DNA from: an uncultured Geobacteraceae bacterium
GTDB taxonomy: Bacteria; Desulfobacterota; Desulfuromonadia; Geobacterales; Pseudopelobacteraceae
NCBI GenBank assembly: GCA_903901875.1
Contig: CAIUSO010000127.1
Location: 1 to 64,000, forward strand
Direction of reading: 5' to 3'
DNA length: 64,000 bases
The position numbers and the translations under genes were made by a program. The notes below the pieces were generated by a model. That model had not been told where the DNA came from. It worked only from the letters and a program-made list of their open reading frames with translations, and searched no databases. Shown here one piece after another: positions 19,880 through 29,275 of this stretch (its first letter is position 1; each line of letters opens with the position of its first letter).

Positions 19880-20584
19880 CTATCCCCGTTGACCGGAGTG
19901 GATGGTCTGGCCGTCGGAAATGATCCTGCCATCCCGGAAGGTAATCTGCCGCGCCGCGTACTCCGCCACGTCCCGCTCATGGGTAACCATGATGATGGTA
20001 ATCCCCTGCCGGTTGAGGGCGGTGAAAAGCCCCATTATTTCCTCACTGGTACTACTGTCAAGGTTGCCGGTCGGCTCATCGGCCAGAATGACCGCCGGGC
20101 TGTTCACCAGAGCCCTCGCAATAGCTACCCGTTGCTGCTGCCCCCCGGACAGCTGGCTCGGATGGTTATTCTCCTTGCCGGATAACCCCACCTGTTCCAG
20201 TGCCCGCTGGGCCATCAGGTGGCGCTCCCGTGTCGGAATTCCGGCATACACCAGCGGAAGTTCCACATTCTCAATGGCCGGAGTCCGTGCAAGCAGGTTA
20301 AATCCCTGGAACACAAAGCCAAGTTTTCTATTTCTCACCTCGGCCAGCCGATCCGTTGACATCCCCCCCACATCAAGTCCGTCGAGATGGTAATTCCCGG
20401 AGGTGGGGATATCAAGACAGCCGAGGATATTCATACACGTTGATTTACCACTGCCGGAGGCCCCCATGATAGCCACAAATTCACCGGCAGAGACGGCAAA
20501 TGAAATTCCTTTCAGTGCCTCAAACTGCTGGTCCCCCATGGTAAAAACCCGGCGGATATCGGTCAGGGAGATGACGGGACCCAT
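19880..20584 (-). CDS. ABC transporter ATP-binding protein (MacB/LolD type)
   Basis: Walker A 'GASGSGKST', signature 'LSGGQQQRVAIARAL', Walker B 'VILADEPTGNLDS'. Confidence 0.95.
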   Translation of the reverse strand: MGPVISLTDIRRVFTMGDQQFEALKGISFAVSAGEFVAIMGASGSGKSTCMNILGCLDIPTSGNYHLDGLDVGGMSTDRLAEVRNRKLGFVFQGFNLLARTPAIENVELPLVYAGIPTRERHLMAQRALEQVGLSGKENNHPSQLSGGQQQRVAIARALVNSPAVILADEPTGNLDSSTSEEIMGLFTALNRQGITIIMVTHERDVAEYAARQITFRDGRIISDGQTIHSGQRG

Positions 20585-21826
20585 CTAAAACCGTGGTCCC
20601 ATGGGAGAGCCACCGCTCTTTTTCTTACTCTCCCCCCCCATCTGCTCGATGATGACGTCGGCCCCTTCCGTAAGCCCTCCCCCGGTGAGCTCCATACTGG
20701 TACCATTGGCAATCCCGGTTGACACCTCTGCCGGAACCGGCGTACCCTCCTTGAGCAGATAGACCTGGAGCATCTTTTCCTTCACCTTTCGGGAAACCCG
20801 CTCTCCCCCCTTGGCCGGTCCCATGGCTCCCCCCTTCACGGCATCAACCTTTGGCTTCCCTTTTGCCTCATCCCCTTTTCCCTTTGGCTTGAAACGGAGG
20901 GCGGCAAGGGGGAGTTTCAACACATCATCCCGTTTTGCCACCTCAACCGAAACGTTGGCCGTCATCCCCGGCATCAGCTTTAAATCGCTGTTGTCCACGG
21001 TAACAACCACGGCATAGGTCACCACATTCTGATTAATCACCGGAGCGGTGCGGATCTGGACAACCTTCCCCCGAAAGGTCGATTCGGGATAGGAATCAAC
21101 GGTAAAATTCGCCACCTGCCCAAGCTTCACCCGGCTGATGTCCGCCTCATCAACGCTTACCTCAATCTGCATTTTGGTCAAATCCTGGGCGATGGTAAAC
21201 AGAGTCGGAGTCTGAAACGAAGCGGCCACCGTCTGCCCCACGTCGATGGCACGGGAGATAATCACTCCATCAACCGGAGAACGAATGGTTGAGTAGCGCA
21301 GATTGGTTTTCGACTGTAACAATGCCCCCCGTGACTGGGCCACGCCCCCCTCTTCGGCTTTTACCGCCGCCTGTGCGGTCTGTAGTGCGCTCTCGGCAGT
21401 ATCAAAATCTCCCTGGGAAATAATGCCGTCCGCCAACAGCTTCCGGTTCCGCTGGAAGGCACGTTCCGCGTCCTTGAGGGCAACCGTGGCTTTTTGAAGG
21501 TTCGCCTCGGCAACACGGAAATTCCCTTCGGCCTGTGCCACGGACGCATTGAAAAGAGACGGATCAATCTCGGCAATGGGCTGGCCTTTTTTTACCCGTG
21601 AATTGTAATCAACATACAGTTTTTGAATGGTGCCGGACACCTGGGTACCAACTTGAACCGTAATAACCGCAGAAAGGTTACCGGTGGCTGCCACCGTTGA
21701 AACAATGGGGCCCCGCTCGATTTTGGCGGTTCGATAGGTAATTTCCGGTCCATGGCTGTAGAAAAAATACCCGCCGATGGCGGCAGACAGTATCAGGATG
21801 GAAGAGATAATAATCGCTTTTTTCAT
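20585..21826 (-). CDS. MacA/HlyD-like periplasmic adaptor subunit
   Basis: Lipoyl/coiled-coil pattern 'GTQVSGTIQKLYVDYNSRVKKGQPIAEIDPSLF...'; adjacent to ABC genes. Confidence 0.92.
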   Translation of the reverse strand: MKKAIIISSILILSAAIGGYFFYSHGPEITYRTAKIERGPIVSTVAATGNLSAVITVQVGTQVSGTIQKLYVDYNSRVKKGQPIAEIDPSLFNASVAQAEGNFRVAEANLQKATVALKDAERAFQRNRKLLADGIISQGDFDTAESALQTAQAAVKAEEGGVAQSRGALLQSKTNLRYSTIRSPVDGVIISRAIDVGQTVAASFQTPTLFTIAQDLTKMQIEVSVDEADISRVKLGQVANFTVDSYPESTFRGKVVQIRTAPVINQNVVTYAVVVTVDNSDLKLMPGMTANVSVEVAKRDDVLKLPLAALRFKPKGKGDEAKGKPKVDAVKGGAMGPAKGGERVSRKVKEKMLQVYLLKEGTPVPAEVSTGIANGTSMELTGGGLTEGADVIIEQMGGESKKKSGGSPMGPRF

Positions 21827-21872
21827 GCAATTTTCCCACTATATTTGTTGTGACTTTGCAATGCTGTCGGCC

Positions 21873-21901
21873 ACTATAACAGAGAACCGTCGTAACCACA
21901 A
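21873..21901 (-). promoter_or_regulatory. Sigma70-like promoter for the MacA-like gene
   Basis: Minus strand TTGTGG-N17-TATAGT between the upstream terminator and the ATG at 21826. Confidence 0.45.
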
Positions 21902-21936
21902 AAAAAAGCTCCCCTGCCTATGGCAAGGGAGCTTTT
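21897..21936 (-). terminator. Rho-independent terminator
   Basis: Minus strand aagctcccttgccataggcaggggagctt followed by a T run. Confidence 0.8.
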
Positions 21937-21966
21937 GGGGAACGCCCGCTGCCGTGCGGCGGCGGG

Positions 21967-22029
21967 CTAAAGAGTGCAACCTTCTTTACAGTGGGAAACC
22001 GGACGAATTCTGAATCTTGCAGTCCACAT
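21967..22029 (-). CDS. 20-aa sORF (MWTARFRIRPVSHCKEGCTL)
   Basis: RBS 'aaaggag' 9 nt upstream of ATG, own promoter (22079-22106), followed by a GC-rich hairpin (21944-21967) and terminator. Confidence 0.45.
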   Translation of the reverse strand: MWTARFRIRPVSHCKEGCTL

Positions 22030-22078
22030 TGGCAGGGTCTCCTTTCACGCTTATTTAATTCCTAACAGGATGCTTTTT

Positions 22079-22106
22079 ATCTTAATACAATTCTGTTGGT
22101 TGTCAA
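22079..22106 (-). promoter_or_regulatory. Sigma70-like promoter of the sORF unit
   Basis: Minus strand TTGACA-N16-TAAGAT. Confidence 0.5.
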
Positions 22107-22321
22107 GCATGAAATACGTTAAAAATGATCTGGAGAAAAGAATTTGCTAACCAAAATAATTTAGTTTGCAATCTCCGCCACAGGTGGCAGAATGGAAATT
22201 TTGCTGCCACAAAATGCCTCTACCATCGTCAGACACTTTGCTTGTGGGGCGAAGTATGCTATATGATAGGTGGCTGGTCCAGTAAACAATCATTTTTCTT
22301 ATACTAAAGGAACCTCTGAGG

Positions 22322-24637
22322 ATGCCGCACGCACAGATTGAAATTCCGTCAAAGCTCCCTCTTTACAGCCAGAAAGAGACCGTTGTGTTCCCGTATATGC
22401 TGTTCCCCCTCTACGTGCCCGAAAAGGATGCCGTCATTTTTCGTGAGGTGGACCGCTATGAAAAATATGTGGTACTGGTCTTTGAACGTCCCGATGATCC
22501 TACCGGTGAACTACCGGCAGGAAGGTGCGATATCGGTACCCTCTGCAAGGTCACCCACATAAAGAAAATGGAAGACGGGCGCCTCAAGGTTTCCCTTGAA
22601 GGAATTTCACGGATTCGCATTCTGGACACGGAACCGGTCGGAACCTCTACCGTTGCCCAGTGTGAACTGGTCCGCGAGTTTTTCGAGAAAAATCTGGTTT
22701 CGGAAGCATTGGTTCAGAGCCTCAACGCCCTGCTTAAAATTGCCCTTTCCCACGGTAAACCGCTCCCCGATGACGTCATGAAGATGATTGACTACATCGA
22801 CAATCCTGCCCGGCTTTCCGATCTGGTGGCCCTGTATGTGAATCTCCCCCCGACCGAATTGCAGGAATTGCTGGAAACAATTGACCCCCTCGAACGTCTT
22901 AAGAAAGTCTACGTCCATCTCACCAATGAAGTCCAACGGATGCAGATCAAGAGCGAAGTGGCGGGGGAAGTTACCAAGCGGGTAGGGAAAAATCAGAAGG
23001 AATATATTCTTCGGGAGCAGATGAAGCATATCCAGGAAGAGCTGGGAGAAGAGGACCCCCGTTCCGCCGATATAAATGAACTGCGCCGGAAGATTGAAGA
23101 GGCCGGGCTGCCGGAAGAGATCAAAAAAATCGCCGACAAAGAGCTGAAACGTCTGGAGAGGATCAATCAGGCATCTCCCGAATATACCGTTGCCCGCACC
23201 TATCTGGACTATCTGGCCGGTATGCCCTGGAATGTCAGCTCGACCGACACACTGGACATGGTCCGGGCCGAGGAGATCCTCAACGAAGATCATTATAACC
23301 TGAAAAAAGTCAAAGAACGGATTCTCGAATTTCTGGCGGTCCGGTCGCTGAAGGAAGATATGAAAGGGCCGGTTCTCTGCTTTGTCGGTCCTCCCGGCGT
23401 GGGAAAAACCTCACTCGGCAAGTCAATAGCCCGCTCCATGGGGCGCAAATTTGTCCGAATTTCACTGGGAGGTGTCAGGGATGAAGCCGAGATTCGCGGC
23501 CATCGCCGCACCTATATCGGAGCTCTGCCGGGACGTATTATCAAGGAGCTGTTCCGCTGCGGCGTCAACAATCCCGTGTTTATGCTGGATGAGATTGATA
23601 AAATGGGCAATGACTTCCGGGGCGATCCGGCAAGTGCTCTGCTGGAAGTCCTCGATCCTGAACAGAATTTCAGTTTCAATGACCACTACCTGGATGTGCC
23701 TTTCGACCTCTCGAAGGTGATGTTCATCACCACCGCCAACCAGCTTGACCCGATTCCCGGACCGCTGAAAGATCGCATGGAGGTCATCCGACTCTCCGGC
23801 TACAGTTGTCAGGAAAAAATGCAGATTGCCAAAAACTTCATTATCCGCCGTGAGCTGGGGGAAAACGGCCTTGCCGACCGCGGACTGGTTTTCGACGATG
23901 ACGCCCTCGAAAAGGTAATCAGCGACCATACCCGGGAAGCCGGCGTCCGTGGTCTGCAACGGACCATTGGCTCCCTCTGCCGCAAGGTCGCCAAGGAGAT
24001 TACCCAGCACAAGACTTTTCGCGGCAGGATTACTGCCGAAGGGGTCACCGAGCTGCTGGGACCAAAAAAGTTCCACAATGAAGTGGCGTCAGAGAATGAC
24101 CGGATAGGGGTCGTAACCGGCCTGGCCTGGACGGAAACCGGGGGGGACATCCTTTTTATCGAGGCGACCTCCATGCCGGGCAAGGCAGAGCTCATTCTCA
24201 CCGGTTCACTGGGAGACGTCATGAAGGAGTCGGCCCGGGCCGCTCTCTCCTATATCGAGGCCCACGCCACCGACCTGGGCATTGAGCCTTCGTCCTTTGA
24301 AAACCGAACCATTCACATCCATGTTCCCTCCGGGGCCATCCCCAAAGACGGGCCTTCGGCCGGAGTGACCATGGTCACCGCACTGGTGTCGCTGTTGACC
24401 GGTAAGCCGGCGCGGCGGAATGTGGCCATGACCGGCGAAATTACCCTCACCGGCCGGGTCCTGGCCATCGGTGGCCTGAAGGAGAAGGTGCTGGCGGCCC
24501 ACCGGGCGGGAGTCAGCACCGTCATCGCCCCTGAGCGCAACCGAGACGACCTGGAAGATATTCCGGAAAATGTCCGCAAAGAGCTGCAATTCATCTTTGT
24601 CAATGACGTGTCAGATGCCATGGCCGCCACACTTTAG
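22322..24637 (+). CDS. lon: ATP-dependent protease Lon
   Basis: 'GPPGVGKTSLGKSIARSMGRKFVRISLGGVRDEAEIRGHRRTYIGALPGRI'; 'GPSAGVTM' catalytic Ser domain. Confidence 0.97.
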   Translation: MPHAQIEIPSKLPLYSQKETVVFPYMLFPLYVPEKDAVIFREVDRYEKYVVLVFERPDDPTGELPAGRCDIGTLCKVTHIKKMEDGRLKVSLEGISRIRILDTEPVGTSTVAQCELVREFFEKNLVSEALVQSLNALLKIALSHGKPLPDDVMKMIDYIDNPARLSDLVALYVNLPPTELQELLETIDPLERLKKVYVHLTNEVQRMQIKSEVAGEVTKRVGKNQKEYILREQMKHIQEELGEEDPRSADINELRRKIEEAGLPEEIKKIADKELKRLERINQASPEYTVARTYLDYLAGMPWNVSSTDTLDMVRAEEILNEDHYNLKKVKERILEFLAVRSLKEDMKGPVLCFVGPPGVGKTSLGKSIARSMGRKFVRISLGGVRDEAEIRGHRRTYIGALPGRIIKELFRCGVNNPVFMLDEIDKMGNDFRGDPASALLEVLDPEQNFSFNDHYLDVPFDLSKVMFITTANQLDPIPGPLKDRMEVIRLSGYSCQEKMQIAKNFIIRRELGENGLADRGLVFDDDALEKVISDHTREAGVRGLQRTIGSLCRKVAKEITQHKTFRGRITAEGVTELLGPKKFHNEVASENDRIGVVTGLAWTETGGDILFIEATSMPGKAELILTGSLGDVMKESARAALSYIEAHATDLGIEPSSFENRTIHIHVPSGAIPKDGPSAGVTMVTALVSLLTGKPARRNVAMTGEITLTGRVLAIGGLKEKVLAAHRAGVSTVIAPERNRDDLEDIPENVRKELQFIFVNDVSDAMAATL

Positions 24638-24640
24638 CCG

Positions 24641-25414
24641 ATGAATTCAGCCGCCATTGACAGGATACTCCTGCAGTTTTTCCATGAACTGCAAAGCTAT
24701 TTCGCCCTGGCTGGACGTATGGTGATCCGCATATTCCAGCGCCCCTTCTATTATCGCGAGTTTACCATCCAGTTTGATAAACTGGGCTTTGCCTCTCTGT
24801 TCATCTGCACACTGACCGGTCTTTTTTCCGGCATGGTCATGGCGTTGCAATCGCTGATCCAGCTGAAACCATTTGCAGCAACCAGCTATGTGGGGGGCAT
24901 GGTGGCGGTAACCATGATCAAGGAACTGGGACCGGTGCTGGCATCCCTCATGGTTGCCGGTCGGGTCGGATCGGCTATTACCGCCGAACTGGGCACCATG
25001 GTGGTGACGGAACAGGTTGACGCCATGCGGGTTGAAGGGACCGATATCATTAAACGGCTGGCGGTCCCGCGGTTGAAGGCAATGCTTGTGGCACTACCGC
25101 TCTTGACCATTGTGACCGACATGATCTCCATTGTGGGGGGCTACATCATGTCCGCCGGTTACGATATCAATCCGATCATGTACATCAGTGCTCTCCCCCA
25201 GTTTATGGTCTTTCAGGATCTGATCGAGGGGGTCGCCAAACCGGCCGTATTTGGTGCCATTATTGCCATCACCGGCTGTTATGTGGGACTTGGCACCAAG
25301 GGGGGGGCAGAAGGTGTCGGTGCCGCCGCCAAAAAAGCGGTGGTCCTCTCATCGGTGCTTATTCTGATGGCAGATTTTTTTATTGCCAAAATATTTGTCG
25401 TATTCAGAGGATAA
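24641..25414 (+). CDS. mlaE: MlaE-family ABC transporter permease
   Basis: 'MIKELGPVLASLMVAGRVGSAITAELGTMVVTEQVDAM'. Confidence 0.93.
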   Translation: MNSAAIDRILLQFFHELQSYFALAGRMVIRIFQRPFYYREFTIQFDKLGFASLFICTLTGLFSGMVMALQSLIQLKPFAATSYVGGMVAVTMIKELGPVLASLMVAGRVGSAITAELGTMVVTEQVDAMRVEGTDIIKRLAVPRLKAMLVALPLLTIVTDMISIVGGYIMSAGYDINPIMYISALPQFMVFQDLIEGVAKPAVFGAIIAITGCYVGLGTKGGAEGVGAAAKKAVVLSSVLILMADFFIAKIFVVFRG

Positions 25415-25415
25415 C

Positions 25416-25898
25416 ATGGCGTACTGGCTGTTCAAAACCGAACCGGGCTGTTTCTCCTTCGATGATTTGAAAAACCGTCCTGACATGACCGAACCGTGGG
25501 ATGGGGTCCGCAATTTTCAGGCGCGGAATTTCCTGCGGGATACGGTGGCAGTTGGTGATCTGGTCCTGTTTTACCACAGCAACATCGCCGAGCCGGCCGT
25601 GGTCGGAGTGGCGGAAATCGTGCGTGCCGGCTATCCGGACAGCACCGCGCGGGATCCCCAGGGGGAGCATTTTGACCCGAAGGCCTCTGCCGCCAAGCCG
25701 ATCTGGTACATGGTTGATGTGCGCTATCGGGTGCCGTTTCCCCGGCCGGTGACCCTTGGCCAGATCAAGAGTATCCCGCTACTGGCAGACATGCCCCTGG
25801 TAAAGCGGAGCCGCCTCTCCATTCAGCCGGTCAGCGACCTTGAGTGGCAGGTTATCCTCACCACAGGAAGTCTGACCGAAGGGATCACCGCATCATGA
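25416..25898 (+). CDS. EVE domain-containing protein
   Basis: 'MAYWLFKTEPGCFSFDDL...WDGVRNFQARNFLRD...GDLVLFYHSN'. Confidence 0.93.
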   Translation: MAYWLFKTEPGCFSFDDLKNRPDMTEPWDGVRNFQARNFLRDTVAVGDLVLFYHSNIAEPAVVGVAEIVRAGYPDSTARDPQGEHFDPKASAAKPIWYMVDVRYRVPFPRPVTLGQIKSIPLLADMPLVKRSRLSIQPVSDLEWQVILTTGSLTEGITAS

Positions 25899-26647
25899 TG
25901 TCCCATAACTCGCTCCGGATGGAAAAATTATGCTACTCCATCGGTGGCCGCACTATTCTGAAAGACTTTGATTTCCATCTTGAACGGGGCGTAAACCGGA
26001 CCATTTTAGGGGTGAGCGGTGCAGGTAAAACCACCATCCTCAAGCTGCTGCTCGGCCTTCTGGAACCTGATTCCGGTTCTGTGTACATCGGTAATCTCTG
26101 TATCACCGGGCTCCCCGAGTCCCGATTCAGAGAACAGCGAAAACGGATCGCCATCGTATTTCAGGGGGGAGCACTCTTTGATTCCATGTCGGTGGGCGAA
26201 AACGTCGGCTACCGGCTTTTTGAAGAGGGGGTTCTCTCCCACGCGGAGATATCCCGAATCGTTCGGGAGAAACTCAGCTTTGTGGGGGTGGAGGCGGCCC
26301 TGAATCTCTACCCCGCCGAGCTTTCCGGTGGTATGAAAAAACGGGTCGCCATCGCCCGCGCACTGGCCGCGGACCCGGATTATATCTTCTTTGACGAGCC
26401 GACCACCGGACTGGACCCGATCGGCGTGTACAATATCTGCAACCTGATGCAGCGGCTGCAGGCCGAAGGAAAGACCACCCTGATGGTTACCCATGATCTG
26501 GCCACTGCCTTTGCCACCTCCCAGCGCTTCACGTTTCTCCATAAGGCACAGATGCTTTTCGAGGGGAGCGAAGCAGATATGAAGAGAAGTACCATTCCGG
26601 AAGTGCAGGAATTTCTGGAACCAACCGACCGGTCGCTCTTTATTTGA
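25895..26647 (+). CDS. mlaF: MlaF-family ABC transporter ATP-binding protein
   Basis: 'GVSGAGKTTILKLLLGL', 'ELSGGMKKRVAIARALAADPDYIFFDEPTTGLDP'. Confidence 0.94.
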   Translation: MMSHNSLRMEKLCYSIGGRTILKDFDFHLERGVNRTILGVSGAGKTTILKLLLGLLEPDSGSVYIGNLCITGLPESRFREQRKRIAIVFQGGALFDSMSVGENVGYRLFEEGVLSHAEISRIVREKLSFVGVEAALNLYPAELSGGMKKRVAIARALAADPDYIFFDEPTTGLDPIGVYNICNLMQRLQAEGKTTLMVTHDLATAFATSQRFTFLHKAQMLFEGSEADMKRSTIPEVQEFLEPTDRSLFI

Positions 26648-26678
26648 CGACCATACAACGCATAACAGGTGGACTCAT

Positions 26679-27761
26679 ATGAATCGAAGTAATCAAATCG
26701 GCTGGGCCCAGGTACGGGGAGGCGTGTTTATCCTTCTGGCACTGCTCTTTTTTGCCGGTGGAGTGCTCTTAATGGGGCAGAAAACCAAGATGTTTGTCTC
26801 CAAAGGCTCCATGAGTGTTGTCATGAGCGACGTGGTCGGTCTGAAGGTGGGCGCACCGGTATGGCTTGCCGGGGTTGATGTGGGCTTGGTCAACGACATC
26901 TACTTCGCACATCCGAAAACCAGCAACGAGGTCACCATTGATATTCAGGTTGATTCCGATGCCATGAAAAAAATTGGTACCGACTCGAAGATAACCATTA
27001 AAACCAGGGGGCTCATGGGTGAGAAATACGTCGATATTCTCCCCTCACGGTTCTACTCGACCACCCCTCCGCTCCAGTTGCAGGGATCACCGACAGCCAA
27101 GCTGGATGACGTCATCCAGAAGGCCGGGGACTCATTCGACAGAGTAAATTCCATTATTGACAATATCCAGCAGGGAAAAGGTACCCTCGGCAAGCTCAAT
27201 AAGGATGACAGCCTCTACCGCACTATTTCCCAGCTTACCACGGAAATGAAGGATCTGATTGTAACCATCAACCGGGGAAGCGGAACCCTTGGCAAGCTGA
27301 ACCGGGATCCTGAACCCTATAACAAGCTGATCAGTATCCTCAGCAGGGCCGACCAGACCCTGCAGGATATGCAAGATGCCGACGGCACCCTGAACCGCCT
27401 GATCTATGACAACTCCCTCTTCACAAAATTAACCGCACTGACCGACAAGAGCACCCAGGCCGCCGACGATGTGCGGGACCTGAACCGGCGCATCATCGCA
27501 AAGGACGGTACCATCGGTCTGCTCCTCAATGATCGGGAGTTTTACGACAAGGGGATGTCCATGCTCACCAAGGCAGAGCGTTCCATCAGCGACATTGAGA
27601 AGCTGACCTCCCAGTTAAAGGGAGGAGAGGGAACCGCCGGCAAGCTGGTTACCGATGGCGCCTTGTACGAAAAAATGAACCAGGTGGTCGAGAACATGGA
27701 CGCCCTGCTCAAGGATGTCAAAAAAGATCCCAAAAAATACTTTAAATTCTCTGTTTTCTAG
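26679..27761 (+). CDS. mlaD: MlaD-family (MCE domain) protein
   Basis: 'GLKVGAPVWLAGVDVGLVNDIYF', 'KTRGLMGEKYVDILP'. Confidence 0.92.
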   Translation: MNRSNQIGWAQVRGGVFILLALLFFAGGVLLMGQKTKMFVSKGSMSVVMSDVVGLKVGAPVWLAGVDVGLVNDIYFAHPKTSNEVTIDIQVDSDAMKKIGTDSKITIKTRGLMGEKYVDILPSRFYSTTPPLQLQGSPTAKLDDVIQKAGDSFDRVNSIIDNIQQGKGTLGKLNKDDSLYRTISQLTTEMKDLIVTINRGSGTLGKLNRDPEPYNKLISILSRADQTLQDMQDADGTLNRLIYDNSLFTKLTALTDKSTQAADDVRDLNRRIIAKDGTIGLLLNDREFYDKGMSMLTKAERSISDIEKLTSQLKGGEGTAGKLVTDGALYEKMNQVVENMDALLKDVKKDPKKYFKFSVF

Positions 27762-27790
27762 GCTTTTCGGAGCTCTCAGGAGATTACACC

Positions 27791-29275
27791 ATGATTCGGA
27801 CTCTGTTTTTATTCCTGCTACTGGCGGCGACGGTTACGCCGCTCTGGGCAGCATCACTTGAAGAAAAAGTTGTCGAACATACCCTGAAGAACGGCATGAA
27901 ACTGCTGATGGTGGAGCGCCATACTTCTCCCACGGTCTCGGCCTGGATCCGCTTCAGGGTCGGCAGTGTCAATGAGCGGAGTGATGAGCGGGGCATTGCC
28001 CACCTGCTGGAGCATATGTTGTTCAAGGGGACAACCACCCTGGGAACAAAAGATTATGCCGCAGAAAAACCGCTTCTCGATGCCATCGAATCGGTGGCCG
28101 GGCAGCTGATTGCCGAAAAAGCACGACACCCCCAGGAGAGCACCACCAGGAGTGCCGAACTGGAGAAAAAGCTGGCCGCACTGGAAGCCGAAGCGGGCAC
28201 CTACGTGATCAAAGACGAATTCTTTGAGCTCTACTCCAAGCATGGCGGAACCGGTTATAACGCCTTTACCAGCCGGGACGGCACCACCTATCTGATTAAT
28301 CTTCCGGCCAACAAGCTTGAACTCTGGGCATCCATCGAGTCTGACCGTCTCCGCAATCCGGTACTCCGGGAGTTCTACACCGAACGCTCCGTGGTGATGG
28401 AAGAGCGGCGCAGATCCTATGAGGCAGATCCGGAAAACAAGCTGTGGGAGACGTTTCTTGCCGCCAGCTTTCTGACCCACCCCTATGGTCAGCCGACCAT
28501 CGGCTGGATGTCGGACATTGAAAGTCTCACCAGAACCAAAGCCGAGCAATTCCTCCATAGCTATTATGCGCCCAATAACGCCATCGTTGCCATTGTGGGT
28601 GACATCGATACCGCAAAGACAATTGCCCTGGTTGAACGCTATTTCGGAGGGATTGCGCCGGGAAAAGAACCACTGCCGGTTACCGCCACGGAACCGCCAC
28701 AGGGAGGAGAGCGTCGGATCGAACTGGTGGCGGATGCGGAACCCTCCCTGCTCATGGGATTCCATAAGCCGGCCATCGGCACTCCGGACGATTACGTTTT
28801 CGATGTCATCACCATGATCCTCGGCTCGGGGCGCACCTCCCGTTTTCACAAGAAACTGGTGGTCGAACAACAGCTCACCTCCGATATTGGCGTGTTTGAT
28901 GCGCCGGGGCATATCTACCCGAACCTCTTCCTCATAAATGCAGCGACACGCGCTCCCCATACGCTTGCGGAGCTTGAGAAGGCCATCCTGGCCGAACTGG
29001 AATTGTTGAAAACGGTGCCGGTTGCAGAGCGGGATCTACAGCGGATTCTCAATAAAATGGAGTTTGAAGAGGCCCGGCGCATGGGTACCAACGGGGGTTT
29101 GGCCCGTAACCTCACCGAATATGAAGCAACGACCGGCAGCTGGCGTTACATGGTCAGGCAACGGGGAAAAATAACCCAGGTGACCCCGGCAGATATCAAG
29201 CGGGTGGCAGCAACCTACTTTACCCGAGAGAATCGGCTCGTCGGCTTTATCTCCAAGAAAGGGGATACCAAATGA
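27791..29275 (+). CDS. M16 family zinc peptidase
   Basis: 'GIAHLLEHMLFKGTTT' HxxEH, signal peptide. Confidence 0.94.
   Translation: MIRTLFLFLLLAATVTPLWAASLEEKVVEHTLKNGMKLLMVERHTSPTVSAWIRFRVGSVNERSDERGIAHLLEHMLFKGTTTLGTKDYAAEKPLLDAIESVAGQLIAEKARHPQESTTRSAELEKKLAALEAEAGTYVIKDEFFELYSKHGGTGYNAFTSRDGTTYLINLPANKLELWASIESDRLRNPVLREFYTERSVVMEERRRSYEADPENKLWETFLAASFLTHPYGQPTIGWMSDIESLTRTKAEQFLHSYYAPNNAIVAIVGDIDTAKTIALVERYFGGIAPGKEPLPVTATEPPQGGERRIELVADAEPSLLMGFHKPAIGTPDDYVFDVITMILGSGRTSRFHKKLVVEQQLTSDIGVFDAPGHIYPNLFLINAATRAPHTLAELEKAILAELELLKTVPVAERDLQRILNKMEFEEARRMGTNGGLARNLTEYEATTGSWRYMVRQRGKITQVTPADIKRVAATYFTRENRLVGFISKKGDTK

Noticed and set aside
21897-22029. Simple attenuator of the MacA-like gene
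   Set aside because: A plausible promoter lies after the terminator (21873-21901), so attenuation alone is not supported; kept as an open possibility in the sORF finding
22180-22215. Sigma54 promoter before lon (tggcag...ttgctg)
   Set aside because: Spacing between GG and GC elements is wrong (about 10 nt instead of 5); only an inverted repeat gtggcag/ctgccac remains
22607-24076. Minus ORFs inside lon (228 and 204 aa)
   Set aside because: Shadow of the strongly conserved Lon frame
27854-28960. 368-aa minus ORF opposite the M16 peptidase
   Set aside because: Shadow ORF; His/Gly-rich low-information translation, and the plus frame has HxxEH
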